Part shown: piece by piece, positions 1 through 10,955 of the stretch
Position numbering within the stretch: position 1 is the stretch's first letter
Layout of the letters: each line of letters begins with the position of its first letter
DNA from: Iris pallida
Taxonomy: Eukaryota > Streptophyta > Magnoliopsida > Asparagales > Iridaceae
NCBI GenBank assembly: GCA_029216955.1
Contig: JANAVB010006999.1
Coordinates: 771,853 to 835,852 of the forward strand
Length of the DNA stretch: 64,000 nt
Direction: 5' to 3'
The notes under the pieces: generated by a model
Seen by the model: only the letters and a program-made list of their open reading frames with translations
Database searches by the model: none
What the model was told of the DNA's origin: nothing
Program-made: the position numbers and the translations under genes

Positions 1-545
1 AAAAAACAAACACAAAATCGACAAAAAATATTTAAAAAGTGCAAAAGCGACAAAAAAATGGCCAAGAACGTGCAAAAACGACAACAAATCGAAAAAACGG
101 CCCAAAACGAGCAAAAACGAAAAAAAAAACAAAAAACGAACAAAAATGACAAAAAATAAACAAAAACGACAAAAAAAACAAAAACTAAACAAAAGAGGCA
201 AAAAACGAACAAAAAAGACAGAAAAAAGGGCAAAAAACAACAAAAAAAAGGACAAAAAACGACAAAAAACAAACAAAAACAACCAAAAAACGAACAAAAA
301 TGACAGAAAACGAACAAAAATGACAAAACACGGACAAAAACAAAAAAAAAAAAAAAAAAGGACAAAATGACCAAAAAAACAAAAACGAACAAAATGTTAA
401 AAAACGACCAAAAACGACAAAAAAACAAACAAAAACAACAAAAAATGACCAAAAACGAACAAAAATGACAAAAAACGACCAAAAACGACCAAAAACGAAA
501 AAAAAACAAAAAAAACAAGAAAAAATGACCAAAAACGAACAAAAA
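1..545. repeat. A-rich, T-poor degenerate tandem array
   Basis: The whole stretch is built from variants of AAAAACGAC, AAAAACGAAC and AAAAATGAC, so the + strand is almost only A, C and G. T appears mainly in the ATGAC variants. Unit length varies between about 9 and 12 bases, so it reads as a degenerate minisatellite rather than a clean microsatellite. Open frames here (Lys/Asn/Gln-rich on +, Phe-rich on -) are composition artefacts. It abuts the transposon-like end at 546-772 and may be its internal part; the left end lies outside the window. Confidence 0.85.
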
Positions 546-772
546 GACCAAACTATAGCATATCAACCTTTCGCTTAAGTTGTAATGTAATTGCGATTAC
601 GTAGGTTTTATGATGTAATTGAGTTTAGAAGAAACTGATGTAATGTAATCAAACTTGTAATCGCGATTACATTACATCTAAATTTTTTTGTCCAACCAAA
701 CACCCGAGTTAGATTGACAACGTAATGCCAATTACATTACGTTGTCCAATCCTGCAAACCAAACGGGCCCTA
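546..772. mobile_element. Right end of a non-autonomous DNA transposon (family uncertain)
   Basis: The segment ends at AACCAAACGGGCCC, which on the minus strand reads GGGCCCGTTTGGTT, a terminus type common in plant miniature elements. Just inside are several inverted copies of GTAATGTAAT and ATTACATTAC around TAATCGCGATTA, giving strong fold-back potential. The homology shared by duplication copies A and B starts only at about 783, so this block is foreign to the duplicated unit. No left terminus or target duplication can be seen inside the window, so superfamily assignment is not possible. Confidence 0.5.
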
Positions 773-782
773 AGTGTTTTCG

Positions 783-2846
783 CATCAGCCGCACTATGGA
801 ACTCCAGACAGGGAATACAACATCAAAATGTGAAATCATTTCATCCAGATTTTTTTCCTATGGTGCATCAACACAGAGAGCTGTGAGAAACACTGAGAAT
901 GGAGGCAACAAGTGCCGAATAGGTAAAGAAACCTTTGGAAGCAATCTTGTGTGGTTCACAAATTCAAGAAGGATGTCATTGAGATATACAAATGTTTATA
1001 GCCTATTTTTCAACAAGATATAACTCCTTAGATGACTTTCAACAGTTTTCCTTCACCGAAAATTGTTGCCGTACAATGTAGAACCAAAAGATTATGACAA
1101 CGCTAAATAATCAAACACAATGGCATGATTGCATAGTTTGATGGTTTAACAAATTATAGTTGTAGTATACGACAGTTAACGTACATAAATAATAAAAATT
1201 GGACAGGGTAGTCGACGTCCAAATTTAACTATCATCAAGGTATCAAATTTAGATTTTTAGACTAAGAGTCTACTAATCATGGGAATCATAAAAATCAATT
1301 GATATGATTCGGAGCAACAATAAAAGATATGTAGGACCAGAAAGAAGTACATCATCACCTGTTCAAAATAAGTACATCACAGGGACCTATATATGAATGA
1401 CCAGAAGTTTTAGAATAGTATTATGCAGCTTAAGTTAATCCTAAAATAAGAATTTGAAACAAAAAAGCTTGGCAAAACTATTTTGAGCATCTTTCTCGTG
1501 CTCCGTAGCCGACCAATTATGATGGGAGAATAAGGCTTGGATGATGATGATTCATTGGAACATTTCTTAACAAAGCTCCACCATTTGGTCTAGGTACAAA
1601 GAATGACTCCACAAATAATATGGAAATTGAGTGAAAATATTAGTGATTTTTATTGATAAGAGTCAGGAGGATTGTTCACAATGAGTGATCTTAAGATGCC
1701 GATGGTGTGAAGTTTGAAACCTAATACTTTTTAGCACTCTCTCTCTCTCAATTCTAAACCAAAGCTAAGAAATTGAATAAAAAGACATGACAGATATTTA
1801 TGCAAATCAAACCATAAAATTCAATTTGAATCTAATAGGTCTCTGATTTGAAGGGAGTCATGGTCATGTTTCATTATTCTTGGGCTCTAAATATGAAACC
1901 ATGATAAGTCAGACCCCACCTAACAAAATGCCACAAACGAAGCCCAAGATATTAGCAAAACGCAAAACACAAATACAGAAAAGAAATGATGCAAAGGCAG
2001 AAATGTAAAGACAAGCATGGTACCAATGTGTTGAGGAGGCAGAAAAGACATGAGAGTAAAACTAGCTATCATGCATATAAGAAGAAGGTTTACTCACTGC
2101 TTATTGGACACCAAAGAGCAGGTTTGTTTGTAAATTTTGTTTCTTATGCTTGCACGGTGCTTCAGCAGGAAACGTGAGTCAGAAGAAGGCAAACCTGTAC
2201 CCCCATGATGCTGAGACATCTACAGGTCCCAACATTTGCGAATCGACATGAAACTGCTGTCAAGTTTGTGATTGCCGAAGGAATGCTAGAAAGCACTAGA
2301 TATCCATGGCTACTCAAAGTGCACCAGTTTTTTTTCCATACACATTAAGACTGAGTTTCTGTAATGATGATGATACAATTGTGTTTTGCTCAAGCATTAG
2401 TGTTAGTTACATCAAAATATAATACATGTGTACGATCTAGTTAGACACTAATTATGATTCGACATGTTGAAACTCCCAAGTAGGATCCTCGAGATGATGA
2501 GAGCAGTTGCATGGGCTTATTTTCATTGGCGATGTCCATCAGGTAGTGTGACAACCTTGTGGAATGGAACATTCCTCTGAGGTATATAGAGATCCATCTA
2601 GCTTCTTCGTCGTCCTCGAGGACATATCTTATGGCCAACATAAAAAAGAAAGAATATCAATTACCACAGGTAGGCTGAACTAGAAATTTGAAAATGAATA
2701 AGACCTTACTACAAAACTGGAAACAAATTAAGAGCATATCAAAAGCTGCATTAGTAATAGTACCGAAGAAAATAAAGTTTCCACCGCTCGATACATTTTA
2801 TATAGAGAGCATATCTTCTTCGTCGTTCTTATGTTGTCATAAACCT
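783..2846. repeat. Segmental duplication copy A, left part
   Basis: This block aligns in the same orientation with pieces of 53131-56772. Examples are the stretch starting GCATCAGCCGCA (783, and 53132 with one change), the block with AAGACATGAGA (about 1780 and 53705), the stretch with GCCACAAACGAAGCCCAAGA (about 1930 and 55970) and the 2441-2641 frame (56349-56570). Copy A lacks what lies at 53820-55915 in copy B and has about 450 extra bases at 1170-1640. The duplicated unit continues at 10556 and leads into the PPR gene; LINE-1 and other sequence sit between. Confidence 0.85.
2441..2641 (-). CDS. Conserved short open frame, possible exon downstream of the PPR gene
   Basis: This 66-residue frame has a recognisable core (LEDDEEARW, YLRGMFHS, HYLMDIANENK) that recurs almost unchanged at 56349-56570. 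It lies on the same strand as the PPR genes and downstream of them: about 600 bp in copy B, further away in copy A because LINE-1 lies between. A pyrimidine-rich stretch precedes it on the minus strand, so it could be a spliced 3' exon. I do not recognise the protein family. Conservation of both copies may reflect only recent duplication, so coding status is unproven. Confidence 0.3.
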   Translation of the reverse strand: MLAIRYVLEDDEEARWISIYLRGMFHSTRLSHYLMDIANENKPMQLLSSSRGSYLGVSTCRIIISV

Positions 2847-3030
2847 TTGTGTATATTCTAAGATTGTGGGTTGGCTATGTGGGTTAGGTTAGGTTAGGTA
2901 TGTGTTTTATACCTAGCCTTTGTGTATATTCTAATATTGCGGGTTGGCTATGTGGGTTAGGTTAGGTTAGGTATGTGTTTTATACCTAGCCTTTGTGCAT
3001 ATTCTAAGATTGTGGGTTGGCTATGTGGTT
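2844..3030. repeat. 73-bp tandem repeat, about 2.5 copies
   Basis: CCTTTGTGTATATTCTAA starts at 2844, recurs at 2917, and appears as CCTTTGTGCATATTCTAA at 2990, a period of 73 bp. Each unit holds a short GGTTAGGTTAGGTTAGG run. It begins exactly where the copy A/copy B homology stops (TTGTCATAAACCTT), so it belongs to the sequence inserted into copy A. Confidence 0.9.
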
Positions 3031-3795
3031 GGAGGCCTTGGGCAGTGCCATCAAGCTTGGCACAATTTCCTCGCAACACCAACTACATGCACGAGTTTGT
3101 AGTTTGTGGCATATGCTACCAACCTCTTGTGCATTTGGAGGGACAAGAATAGGGGGCACACGCGCGCGGACGGACTTAGGAGGTTGTGGCGTTGATGTTT
3201 GGGACTGCGACTGGGATTCAAGACCACATACACGTCGTGCTCTCGAAATCATCTTTTTAGATAAATTGCTACCATTTTAGCTGCACATCAAATGCAAAAT
3301 GTGTGTTCGGCAACAAAGGGTTCTTTTGATCTTAGGGGATTTGTTAAAGGTCTGCATGGCAATTGTAGGGGTTGCGGTTTTGAGGTATTTTTACAATACC
3401 AGTTATGAGGGGTCCAGTTTTGAATGGTTTTTAAGTAGTGGCTTTTAAAGCAGTCCAATCCATGCTTGGTAATTCACTAACGAACGGTTCTGGAAGTTTT
3501 TTACACGAATAAATTGAATAGGGAAGAATATCAGTAGTTATAATTATATATATTTTTGTGAGGATATAGATGGAATAAAAAAATAGCCGCTCAAACCCCA
3601 CCGATTTGGGCTGTTTATAAAGCCACCCAAAAATACAATACACCAATTTTGGGGACTTTTTGAGCAGATCAAAACCAGTGCCTCAAAAAAATTAACATGC
3701 AGGAATTTTCATAAACGGTCGTTCAAAAACACCCCAAAACCGATGAAAACACTATTAACAAGCAGACTAAGGGTTTGCTAAGGAGGTCATTAACG

Positions 3796-3797
<2 letters not shown>
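3031..3797. other. Unassigned intergenic sequence
   Basis: No gene recognised. 3031-3260 has a moderate-GC stretch open in several frames but without a motif I can name. 3300-3790 looks like a possible miniature transposon: the left portion contains GCGGTTTTGAGGTATTTTT and the right portion reads CGGTTTTGGGGTGTTTTTG on the minus strand, a weak inverted similarity. Boundaries and target duplication were not resolved. Confidence 0.35.
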
Positions 3798-3858
<61 letters not shown>

Positions 3859-3862
3859 AACG

Positions 3863-3910
<48 letters not shown>
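3798..3910. repeat. (TA)n microsatellite, 5' flank of LINE-1
   Basis: Two long (TA)n runs are separated by a second copy of TTAACGGAA. The LINE-1 5' UTR begins immediately after the last TA unit. A (TA)n tract also follows the LINE 3' end at 9479, so the element sits within TA microsatellite on both sides. Confidence 0.95.
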
Positions 3911-3912
<2 letters not shown>

Positions 3913-4049
3913 CCAAATAAAAAAGATGGTTCCCTCGCGACTGAGCGCTGGCGACTCGGGAGAAAACCTAGGGCTTCCGCGCGGGCCGTCCCCGCGGCCA
4001 CCGGACCCCCTGGCCGGCGGGGTTCGTGCATCGGCGAAGAAGGGTAGCC

Positions 4050-4200
4050 CTCCCCCCGGCGTTGGGGGGATCACGATCGGGGGGGTCGGGCAGACCCCCC
4101 GACGCCGGCAACGGAGCGGAACCGCCCCCAGATGGTGGGGGGTGGAACGGAAGAACAGGGGGTCGGGTGGACCCCCCTAGGTGGTCGACGATCCCCCAGG
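4050..4200 (+). promoter_or_regulatory. GC-rich repeated units in LINE-1 5' UTR
   Basis: Two units about 77 bp apart each carry an inverted repeat of the form GGGGGTCGGGYRGACCCCCC (at 4081 and 4158). LINE-2 has three related units at 49600-49840. Repeated 5'-UTR units act as promoter modules in mouse L1; a promoter role here is inference. Confidence 0.55.
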
Positions 4201-4269
4201 CAGAGGGGGAGGGGGCGGGTTCTTCGAAAGGAGGGCCGGGTGTCCTCCACGCGGTGACGGGGGGTCGGA

Positions 4270-5852
4270 TTGTTGCGGGGTGGTCCCATTGATCCGAAAT
4301 TTAAATTTGGTGCCGGTTCAGGATCGCTGGGGAGCCAATCGGAGGAGGGTGGCTGGACGACGGTTACGCGGCGTCGCGTGGTGAAGTCCGGGGGGAAGAC
4401 GGGAGGCGGACAGGTTCAGGTCAGGGTGCGCCCTCCTGATAGCCGTCCGAACGGGTCAGGGTCTCGGCCATCTGGCCGGGGTCAGGGGATGCCTACTGGG
4501 AGAACGGTGGGTTGGCGACCTAAGGCGACGGCGGCGGACAAGGGGAAGAGTAAGGTGGTGGATCTGGATGTGCAGGAATCTGGGAATTTGCGTCCGGTGA
4601 TTGGCCCGAGGCCTCTTGGGACCCCCCTTCGGCCTGCTGGACGGTCCTGGGCTGAGATCTGTAAACCTGTGGGGCTGAAAACCCCCACTTCGATGGAGTA
4701 CATCCCACCGATCAAGGCAGGGAGGGGTTTCCGGGCCTCGTTTCCTGCGGAGGAGATCCAGAAGGTGACGGCATACTGGGAGAATACCCTCGTCCTTTAT
4801 GTCTTGGACAACAAGCCTTTCTACGGGCAGATCCGGGGCTATGCTGCGCGTGTCTGGCAGCCTAAGGGGAGTATGGAGTTCTTTGCCCGCGAGAACGGCT
4901 TCTATTATGTGAAGTTCGGACTGGCGGAGGATGTTGCTAGGATCCTCCAAGACGGCCCATGGACGTTCGACGGCCGACTGATCATTCTCAAGGAGTGGAC
5001 CCCGGAGCTGCGTTGTGAGAGAGAAGTTCTGAATGCCATCCCAGTATGGATTCGATTCTCTGAGTTCCTGGTCCGGTTCTGGAGCATACCTTTGCTGATG
5101 TGGCTGGCCAGCTTGGTGGGTACCCCGATCAAGGCAGATGAAGCAACCGCTTTTCGGACGCGGTTGATGTACGCTAGGATCTTTGTGGAGATTCGGGCAG
5201 GTGGGAGCTCCCAAAGATGGTGGAATATGAGATTCCTTCTGGAGAGGTGCTCACCCAGAAGGTGGAGTATGAGTGGGTTCCACCTACCTGCTCACGATGC
5301 TCCTGCTTCGGACACCTGGCCAGTGCATGTTCGGAGGTTGGACCTCCGGTGGAGCCTATTATCTCTCCGAGTACGGCTCCAGAAGCCCCTTGCCATATGG
5401 ATTTCCGAGATGATAGCGGAGAGGTCTTGGAAGGGGAGGATACTCATCCTGTGAGTGATGGTGGTTTGAGCCTCGTTGTATCTACTCAGCTTGCTTCCGC
5501 GGACGGGGCAAAGTCCACTTGCCAGGGGCTGAGTAGTATAGTTACTAGAGGCATGGTAGCGTCGGAGATTGAGGCACGAGGGGAGGGCGGATCATCTGGA
5601 GGGTAGGTCTACTGCAGGAAGAGGCGTGCTGTTGGCCTGTTGAGAGATGGCCCTTCCACGGTGGTAGAACATACTACAGACAGAGAGGAGGCGGTATGTG
5701 TTGACAACCCTGCCTGGGCGTTGGTTCTATCTCAGGTCGCACCCCAACAGACGGCTCCTACTGGGATGGAGGAGGATTCGTTAGCGACGATTGTGGCACC
5801 TGCCCCAGGTGCCGAACCGAGAGATTTCACTGGGGACCCCACCTCTCATTAA
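4270..5852 (+). pseudogene. LINE-1 ORF1: DUF4283-like domain and CCHC zinc knuckle, frameshifted
   Basis: The first part has a basic, Gly/Arg-rich N-terminus and then a DUF4283-like region (LVLYVLDNKPFYGQ, GFYYVKFGLAEDVARILQ, GPWTFDGRLIILKEW). Near 5205-5216 the reading frame shifts by one base and continues as MVEYEIPSGEVLT and the knuckle CSRCSCFGHLASAC, a CX2CX4HX4C motif. A TAG at 5604-5606 interrupts the C-terminal region, which then stays open to TAA at 5850-5852. ORF2 starts three bases later in the same frame. The first 4270 codon is not ATG, so the true start is unknown. LINE ORF1 proteins coat element RNA; that role is from family knowledge. Confidence 0.85.
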
Positions 5853-5855
5853 GTA

Positions 5856-8800
5856 ATGGCCATTATCGCCTGGAATGTGAGGGAGGCGTGTTCGCTAGGA
5901 AGGTGGAGAGAGATTTACGGGGTGCTCCACAGAGAGAAATGTGACATCTCTGTTATTTTAGAATCTAAAATCAAAGGTGAGAAGACCCTTACTCGACGGA
6001 CTCCTTCTCATTGGGCCCAACTGCACAACCTGGCTCTCTGTGACATGGCCAGGATTTGGGTTCGCTGGAGCTTGAAGAGTTGGGATGGTGACTTGATATT
6101 GATGATGGAGCAGTTGATTGCCATCTCCTTCATGAACAAGGGTGGCTTCCGGTTCTTGCTGGGGGCTGTCTACGGGCTCAATAATAGAAGGAGACGGGAG
6201 TCCTTATGGAGCGATATCTCCCGTGTTTCATCTGTGGCTGACTCATCGTGCCTTCCTCTTCTCTTTATCGGGGACTTCAATGCTCTTCTGTACCAAGGGG
6301 AGAAGCTGGGAGGTCGCCCGATCCCAAACTCTATCATTTATGATTTTCAGAGATGCCTCCTGCTTGCGGGGCTTCGGGGATTGACTCGCTCAGGGTTCAT
6401 CTGGACTTGGCACAACAAAGCTTCCTATAACAGGGTTGCTTGTCAGCTTGATCGAGCTCTGGGCAATGGGGAGTGGTTCCGTCACTTCTCCAACACTTCG
6501 GCTGAGGGTCTGGCAGCTGGGACGAGCGATCATTCCCCAATCCGAGTTGGCTTTACGACTCGGTCTTTTGGGAAGTCTCGCCCGTTCAGGTATAACAACA
6601 GTTGGTATCTCTCAGAGGGCTACCTGGAGGCTGTCACGGAGGGGCTTACTAGCGGGCAAGAGGGGACGGCCCAATTCTGCTTGGTTCGTCGTCTAAAGGC
6701 CGCGAAGAGAGCCCTCAGGAGTTGGGTGAAGGGGTTTTCCAAGTCCACCTTAGAGGATAAGGAGGTGGAGTTGCGGACCTTGCAGCAGGATATGCAAGAT
6801 GACATGCTGAATGGGGACCTGGCGGCTAGAGAGAAGGAACTGATCGGGGAAGTCAACATCCTGAGGCTGCAGAAGGAGATTAGCTCGGCCCAGCGAGCCA
6901 AATGTTCCTAGCTGAAGGATGGTGACCGTTGCTCCAAGTTCTTTTATGATGTTATCCGGACCAGACAGAATAGGAATCACATCTCCCAGCTGCTTGATGC
7001 GGATGGCACTCTGGTGGAGACACCGACTGAGATTCAGGACGAGACTGTCGGGTACTACTCTGAGTTATATTTCCAGACTGACTACCTTTTCGTGTTTCCA
7101 GAGGTTGTTACGAAGAGATTGGTGACCCCATATGGAAATAGCATTCTTCTTGCCCCTGTAACATTGGAGGAGGTGGAATCTATTATCAAGGCGGCGGATT
7201 CCAACAAAGCTCCTGGTCCGGATGGCTTCAGCAGTGGTTTCTTCAAACGCCATTGGGACATTCTGAAGCATCAGGTCGTGGAGGTGGTCCAGGAATTTTT
7301 CACCAAAGGAAAGCTTCTGAAAGAGCTTAATCATACTTTCCTGACTTTAGTGCCGAAGAAGGAGGGAGCGACAGCTTTGGCGGATTTCAGACCTATTGCG
7401 TGCTGTAATTATCTTTATAAGATAATTACGCACCTTATGTGCCGGCGGATGGAGGGGATCATGCAGGACTTAGTATCTCCGAATCAGGCTGCGTTCATCA
7501 AGGGGAGGTCGATCGCAGAGCACAGCCTTCTGGCCCATGAGATGGTGAGGGGATTCAGCAGACCCGGTGGGAAGAAGGCCCGTGTAAAACTGGACCTGAG
7601 GAAGGCATATGACATGGTCAATCATGACTTCCTCTGTCATCTGATGTCTGCCATGGATTTCGCGGATCACTGGGTTGAGCTGATCCGGGAGTGCATTACG
7701 TCCCTTACCTTCTCAGTTCTCATCCAAGGCATTCCTTATGGGTACTTCCAGAGCAACCGTGGGCTTAGACAAGGTGACCCATTGTCCCCTTACCTGTTCA
7801 CGCTAGTTATGGAGTACTTTACTTGTTTGATAGATCTGGCTGTGCACCGGAGACGGCTGGTACCCCTGTTTCGGAGGATGGTTCCCCCAGTTACTCACCT
7901 TATTTGTGCTGATGACCTGCTAGTCTTCATCCAGCCTTCGACGGAGGGATTACAGACGCTTGCGACTATTATGAAAGACTTGAAGTCCTTTTCGGGTCTC
8001 CAGATGAACATGAATAAGAGTAGGGTCTACTTCAGCTCCCTGTGCACCCGGAAGGAGGAGCGGGCTGATGAACTGGGTATCGCAAGGAGTGATCTTCCGG
8101 TGCGATACCTAGGAGTGCCTCTCACAGTCAATTATACACGGGATCAGGATTGCAATAGTCTGGTGGAGTATGTCCAGAGGCGAGTAGAGGGTTGGCAAGC
8201 AGCAGGTCTGTCATTTGGCGATCGCATCGAGTTGGTCAGATCGGTGATCTCAGCTGTGGCCTATTTTTGGCTGCAGTCTATCCTCTTACCTGTGGCCACT
8301 ATCCAGTGTGTGGAGCTGCTATGTGCCGATTTAATCTGGAGGGGAGGTATGCATGCGATATCCTGGGACCAGCTCTGTCGTCCCAGGAAGGAGGGAGGAG
8401 TGGGGCTCTGACCGTTGCTGGAGATCATGGAGGCCTCTGCGCTTAAGCTGGCCTGGAGATTTATCAGCGGGAGATCTCTCTGGACGGACTGGATGCACAG
8501 TAGATACGTGAAGCATGGTAGTTTCTGGACGTGCGCTTCTGACAACAACCACTCAGTCACGTTCAAGACTATCTTGAGACACAGGGGGGTGCTCAAGTCT
8601 GCTATCCGGAGGGTCATGAAGGACGGGTCAGACACGGATCTCTGACGGGATCCTTGGATAGATCGGCGTTCGCTGTTGGACATTAGAGGAGCCCCGACTC
8701 ATCAGGAGGACATGCGGGGTCTGACATGCAGGCACATCATACGTGATGGAGAGTGGCAACCGGATTCGTATCGGTTCACTGAGGAGCTGGATGGGAGCAT

Positions 8801-9359
8801 TTTATCTATTACCATTGACCCGACGTTGCCTGCGGATCGGTAGATTTGGGAGCCGATTGGAGTTTCTACCGGGACTAGGGAGTTCCAATTCCGTAGCTGC
8901 TATAACCTGATCTGGCGAGCTTATCCGTTGAGTTCCGATTACGAGTTCGTGTGGTGCAAGGGTCTGGCCAGGAAGATGCAGTTGTGTGTCTACAAGCTTC
9001 TACTGGGCCGCCTCTTGACCATAGATCGCCTGAGTTTGTTTGGAGTGCCGGTTCCGGATCCCACATGTGTGCTTTACGGATTGGAGCCTGAATCTATAAA
9101 GCATATCTTCTTCGAGTGCACTCTGGCATGGCAGATCTGGTCAGAGCAGAGTCGTTTATTGGGAGTGTGCGCCTCCGGGAAAGGTGTGGGGGACATCATC
9201 ACGGAGAACCGAGATAGCAGGGTTAGAGGGAAGAACTGGTTCCGAACAGCCAGAGTTCGTCTGGCTGCTGCGGTTTGGCATGTATGGCGGGAGCGAAACC
9301 GTCGGATCTTTGAGGGGCTAGTCACCCCCCCCCCCCCCCCCAGTTGGCATTCTCCATAA
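5856..9359 (+). pseudogene. LINE-1 ORF2: endonuclease and reverse transcriptase with four stops
   Basis: One continuous frame of about 1,168 codons. The N-terminal endonuclease shows AWNVRE, LESKIKG, FIGDFNALL, TWHNKA and the catalytic SDHSPI. The reverse transcriptase follows: NKAPGPDGF (about 7203), VKLDLRKAYD (about 7587), GLRQGDPLSPYLF (about 7759) and CADDLLVF (about 7906), where the usual first residue of the YADD or FADD box is Cys. A C-terminal zinc-binding region is near 9066-9140 (CVLYGLEPE, HIFFEC). Stops lie at 6909 (TAG), 8409 (TGA), 8643 (TGA) and 8841 (TAG). All four fit single C-to-T or G-to-A changes. A 17-base C run at 9325-9341 disturbs the C-terminus relative to LINE-2. 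Confidence 0.92.
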
Positions 9360-9452
9360 CATCGAGTTTGATGTTAATTTTATGGAGAATTGATGAGAGT
9401 TGAGTGGGAGTCCCACTCTGTTTGTATGTTGTAAGATTATGGCTTTTTATTT

Positions 9453-9474
9453 GGAATAAAAGTCACCTTATTTC

Positions 9475-9475
<1 letters not shown>
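9453..9475 (+). other. LINE-1 3'-terminal small inverted repeat
   Basis: GGAATAAAAG at 9453 pairs imperfectly with CTTATTTCC at 9467, and AATAAA sits within the first arm. The same arrangement occurs at the end of LINE-3 (35753-35775, a perfect 7-bp stem) and LINE-2 (35898-35920). (TA)n follows at once in all three. Confidence 0.6.
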
Positions 9476-9478
<3 letters not shown>

Positions 9479-9571
<93 letters not shown>

Positions 9572-9594
9572 TATATATATAGAGAGAGAGAGAT

Positions 9595-9653
<59 letters not shown>

Positions 9654-9655
9654 TG
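9479..9655. repeat. (TA)n and (GA)n compound microsatellite after LINE-1
   Basis: A long TA run from 9479 is followed by GAGAGAGA, a second TA run and a longer GA run. It is the 3' tail or target of LINE-1. The Ile/Tyr-repeat open frames here are artefacts. Confidence 0.95.
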
Positions 9656-9659
9656 TAAA

Positions 9660-10555
9660 AAAGAGAGAGTTATAATAAACTATCTGTTCTTCTTTCATAC
9701 GTGTAATAATAAATAAATAACTGTGGGGTAACTGGAAGGCAAAAAGAGAGCCAACCAAATGACTGCAAAGAAAAATAAATTGGTTGTAGAGTCCGACGGA
9801 CCCCAACATTTTTACTAAGACTTAAGTGCAGATAAAACCAATTTAACCAAATATCCTGATAAACAAATGGAACCGCAAGATCCCTACAAATGTAGATGGT
9901 CTGTATTAATATAACTAACCTCATATACAAGAAGAATAAGTGTAGACATTTTGGAGTTTAACAAAATATCAAACTGAAGGTTATTTACCCCCAGTGGAGA
10001 AAGAATGACATGTTGAAGTTCATGTTATGTGAGTTTCATCAACTATCTCAAATTTGCTTGTTAGTTTTTCAATTAGCAGATAGTTCTGCGAAGACAGAAC
10101 TATAGGGTCTTTGACACGAAACCCTTGCCATCTGAATATATAAAGAAATATAAGAGGCTATATATGTTTTTCCATTTAAGAATTCAACGGTACTTCCTGC
10201 AGGGAGACCCAACAAACAATAATAAATATTAGGAAAATATATATATATACGCACAAAAATGGTATTTCTATGTTGGGCTATCAAGGTACAAGTACTTGGG
10301 CATCATTACAGTGCGAGTTTGCCCAAACGCACTATGGGTTGTGCTAATGTGTCCCAACATATTTGAACCCAGAAAAAATCACTTTACAGGAGTAATTCAA
10401 GAAAGAAATGACAAGAGTTATACATGGAAATAACTTCTATTCTTTCAGGTTATAACCTTGTTTCGAGTTAACAGATGAATTGCATTGTACTAGTTATAAA
10501 GATGATCCTCCCATCAAATTTGTTAGACGGTGCAAATCAAGCCCCCGTTTAAGGC
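9660..10555. other. Unassigned AT-rich sequence
   Basis: No gene, RNA or recognisable transposon end was found. The segment is absent from copy B at the matching place (56772-56777), so with the 73-bp repeat and LINE-1 it belongs to material gained by copy A. Confidence 0.4.
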
Positions 10556-10569
10556 AGTCATGATAATTA

Positions 10570-10637
10570 TGATTGTAGAAATTTTCTACAGTCCATGAAG
10601 TATTCAGGACTAGAGAAATTTGCTACGATCCTGACAA
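10570..10637. repeat. Foldback element 3' of the PPR gene, copy A
   Basis: ATTGTAGAAATTTTCTACAG at 10572 is followed by TTCAGGACTAGAGAAATTTG and CTACGATCCTGACAA, which can pair back on it. The intact version is at 56777-56858 in copy B; here the outer left arm TGTTGTCAGG has been lost. Confidence 0.7.
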
Positions 10638-10955
10638 ATACAAGACTGTAATATAAATACGATTTAGGCAGAGTACTCCTGAGAGTGTTTATCTGCTTTC
10701 TAAAAGGGTGTGGCACTTATTTGTAACCAATCCAATGTATATATAACCAATCAATAATGTAAGTTAAAAGGAAACATCAAATTAAATCAATTGAATAAGT
10801 GAACTGTTAAATATAATAGAACAATAAGTTTAATCAAGAAATCTTACCAAGTAATTGTGGTGAATATTGAATAGTCCCATTAGATGACATGTCGAGATCA
10901 GATGGTATACAACCCCTTTCAAGTGAGAAACTTTATATGACCTCCACGTTGGTGT

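Larger units (their letters stand above)
3911..9478 (+). mobile_element. LINE-1: full-length, decayed L1-type retrotransposon
   Basis: About 5.57 kb. Order: GC-rich 5' UTR with repeated units, ORF1 (DUF4283-like nucleic-acid-binding region and CCHC knuckle), ORF2 (endonuclease, reverse transcriptase, zinc-binding C-terminal region), short 3' UTR, terminal small hairpin, then (TA)n. It inserted into duplication copy A between the 2441 frame and the PPR 3' flank and is absent from copy B. ORF1 has one frameshift and one stop; ORF2 has four stops, so it is dead. LINE-2 at 35898-49966 is a close relative and served to check its boundaries. Confidence 0.93.

Noticed and set aside
2893..2975. GGTTAGGTTAGGTTAGG runs as telomeric repeats
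   Set aside because: The plant telomere unit is TTTAGGG, and here three short units are part of a 73-bp tandem repeat.
4456..5214. A 252-codon open frame on the minus strand of LINE-1
   Set aside because: It is the antisense of ORF1 in GC-rich DNA and shows no domain.
9404..9658. Ile/Tyr-repeat open frames in TA tracts (also 3723-4031 and 35747-35951)
   Set aside because: Translation of (TA)n microsatellite.
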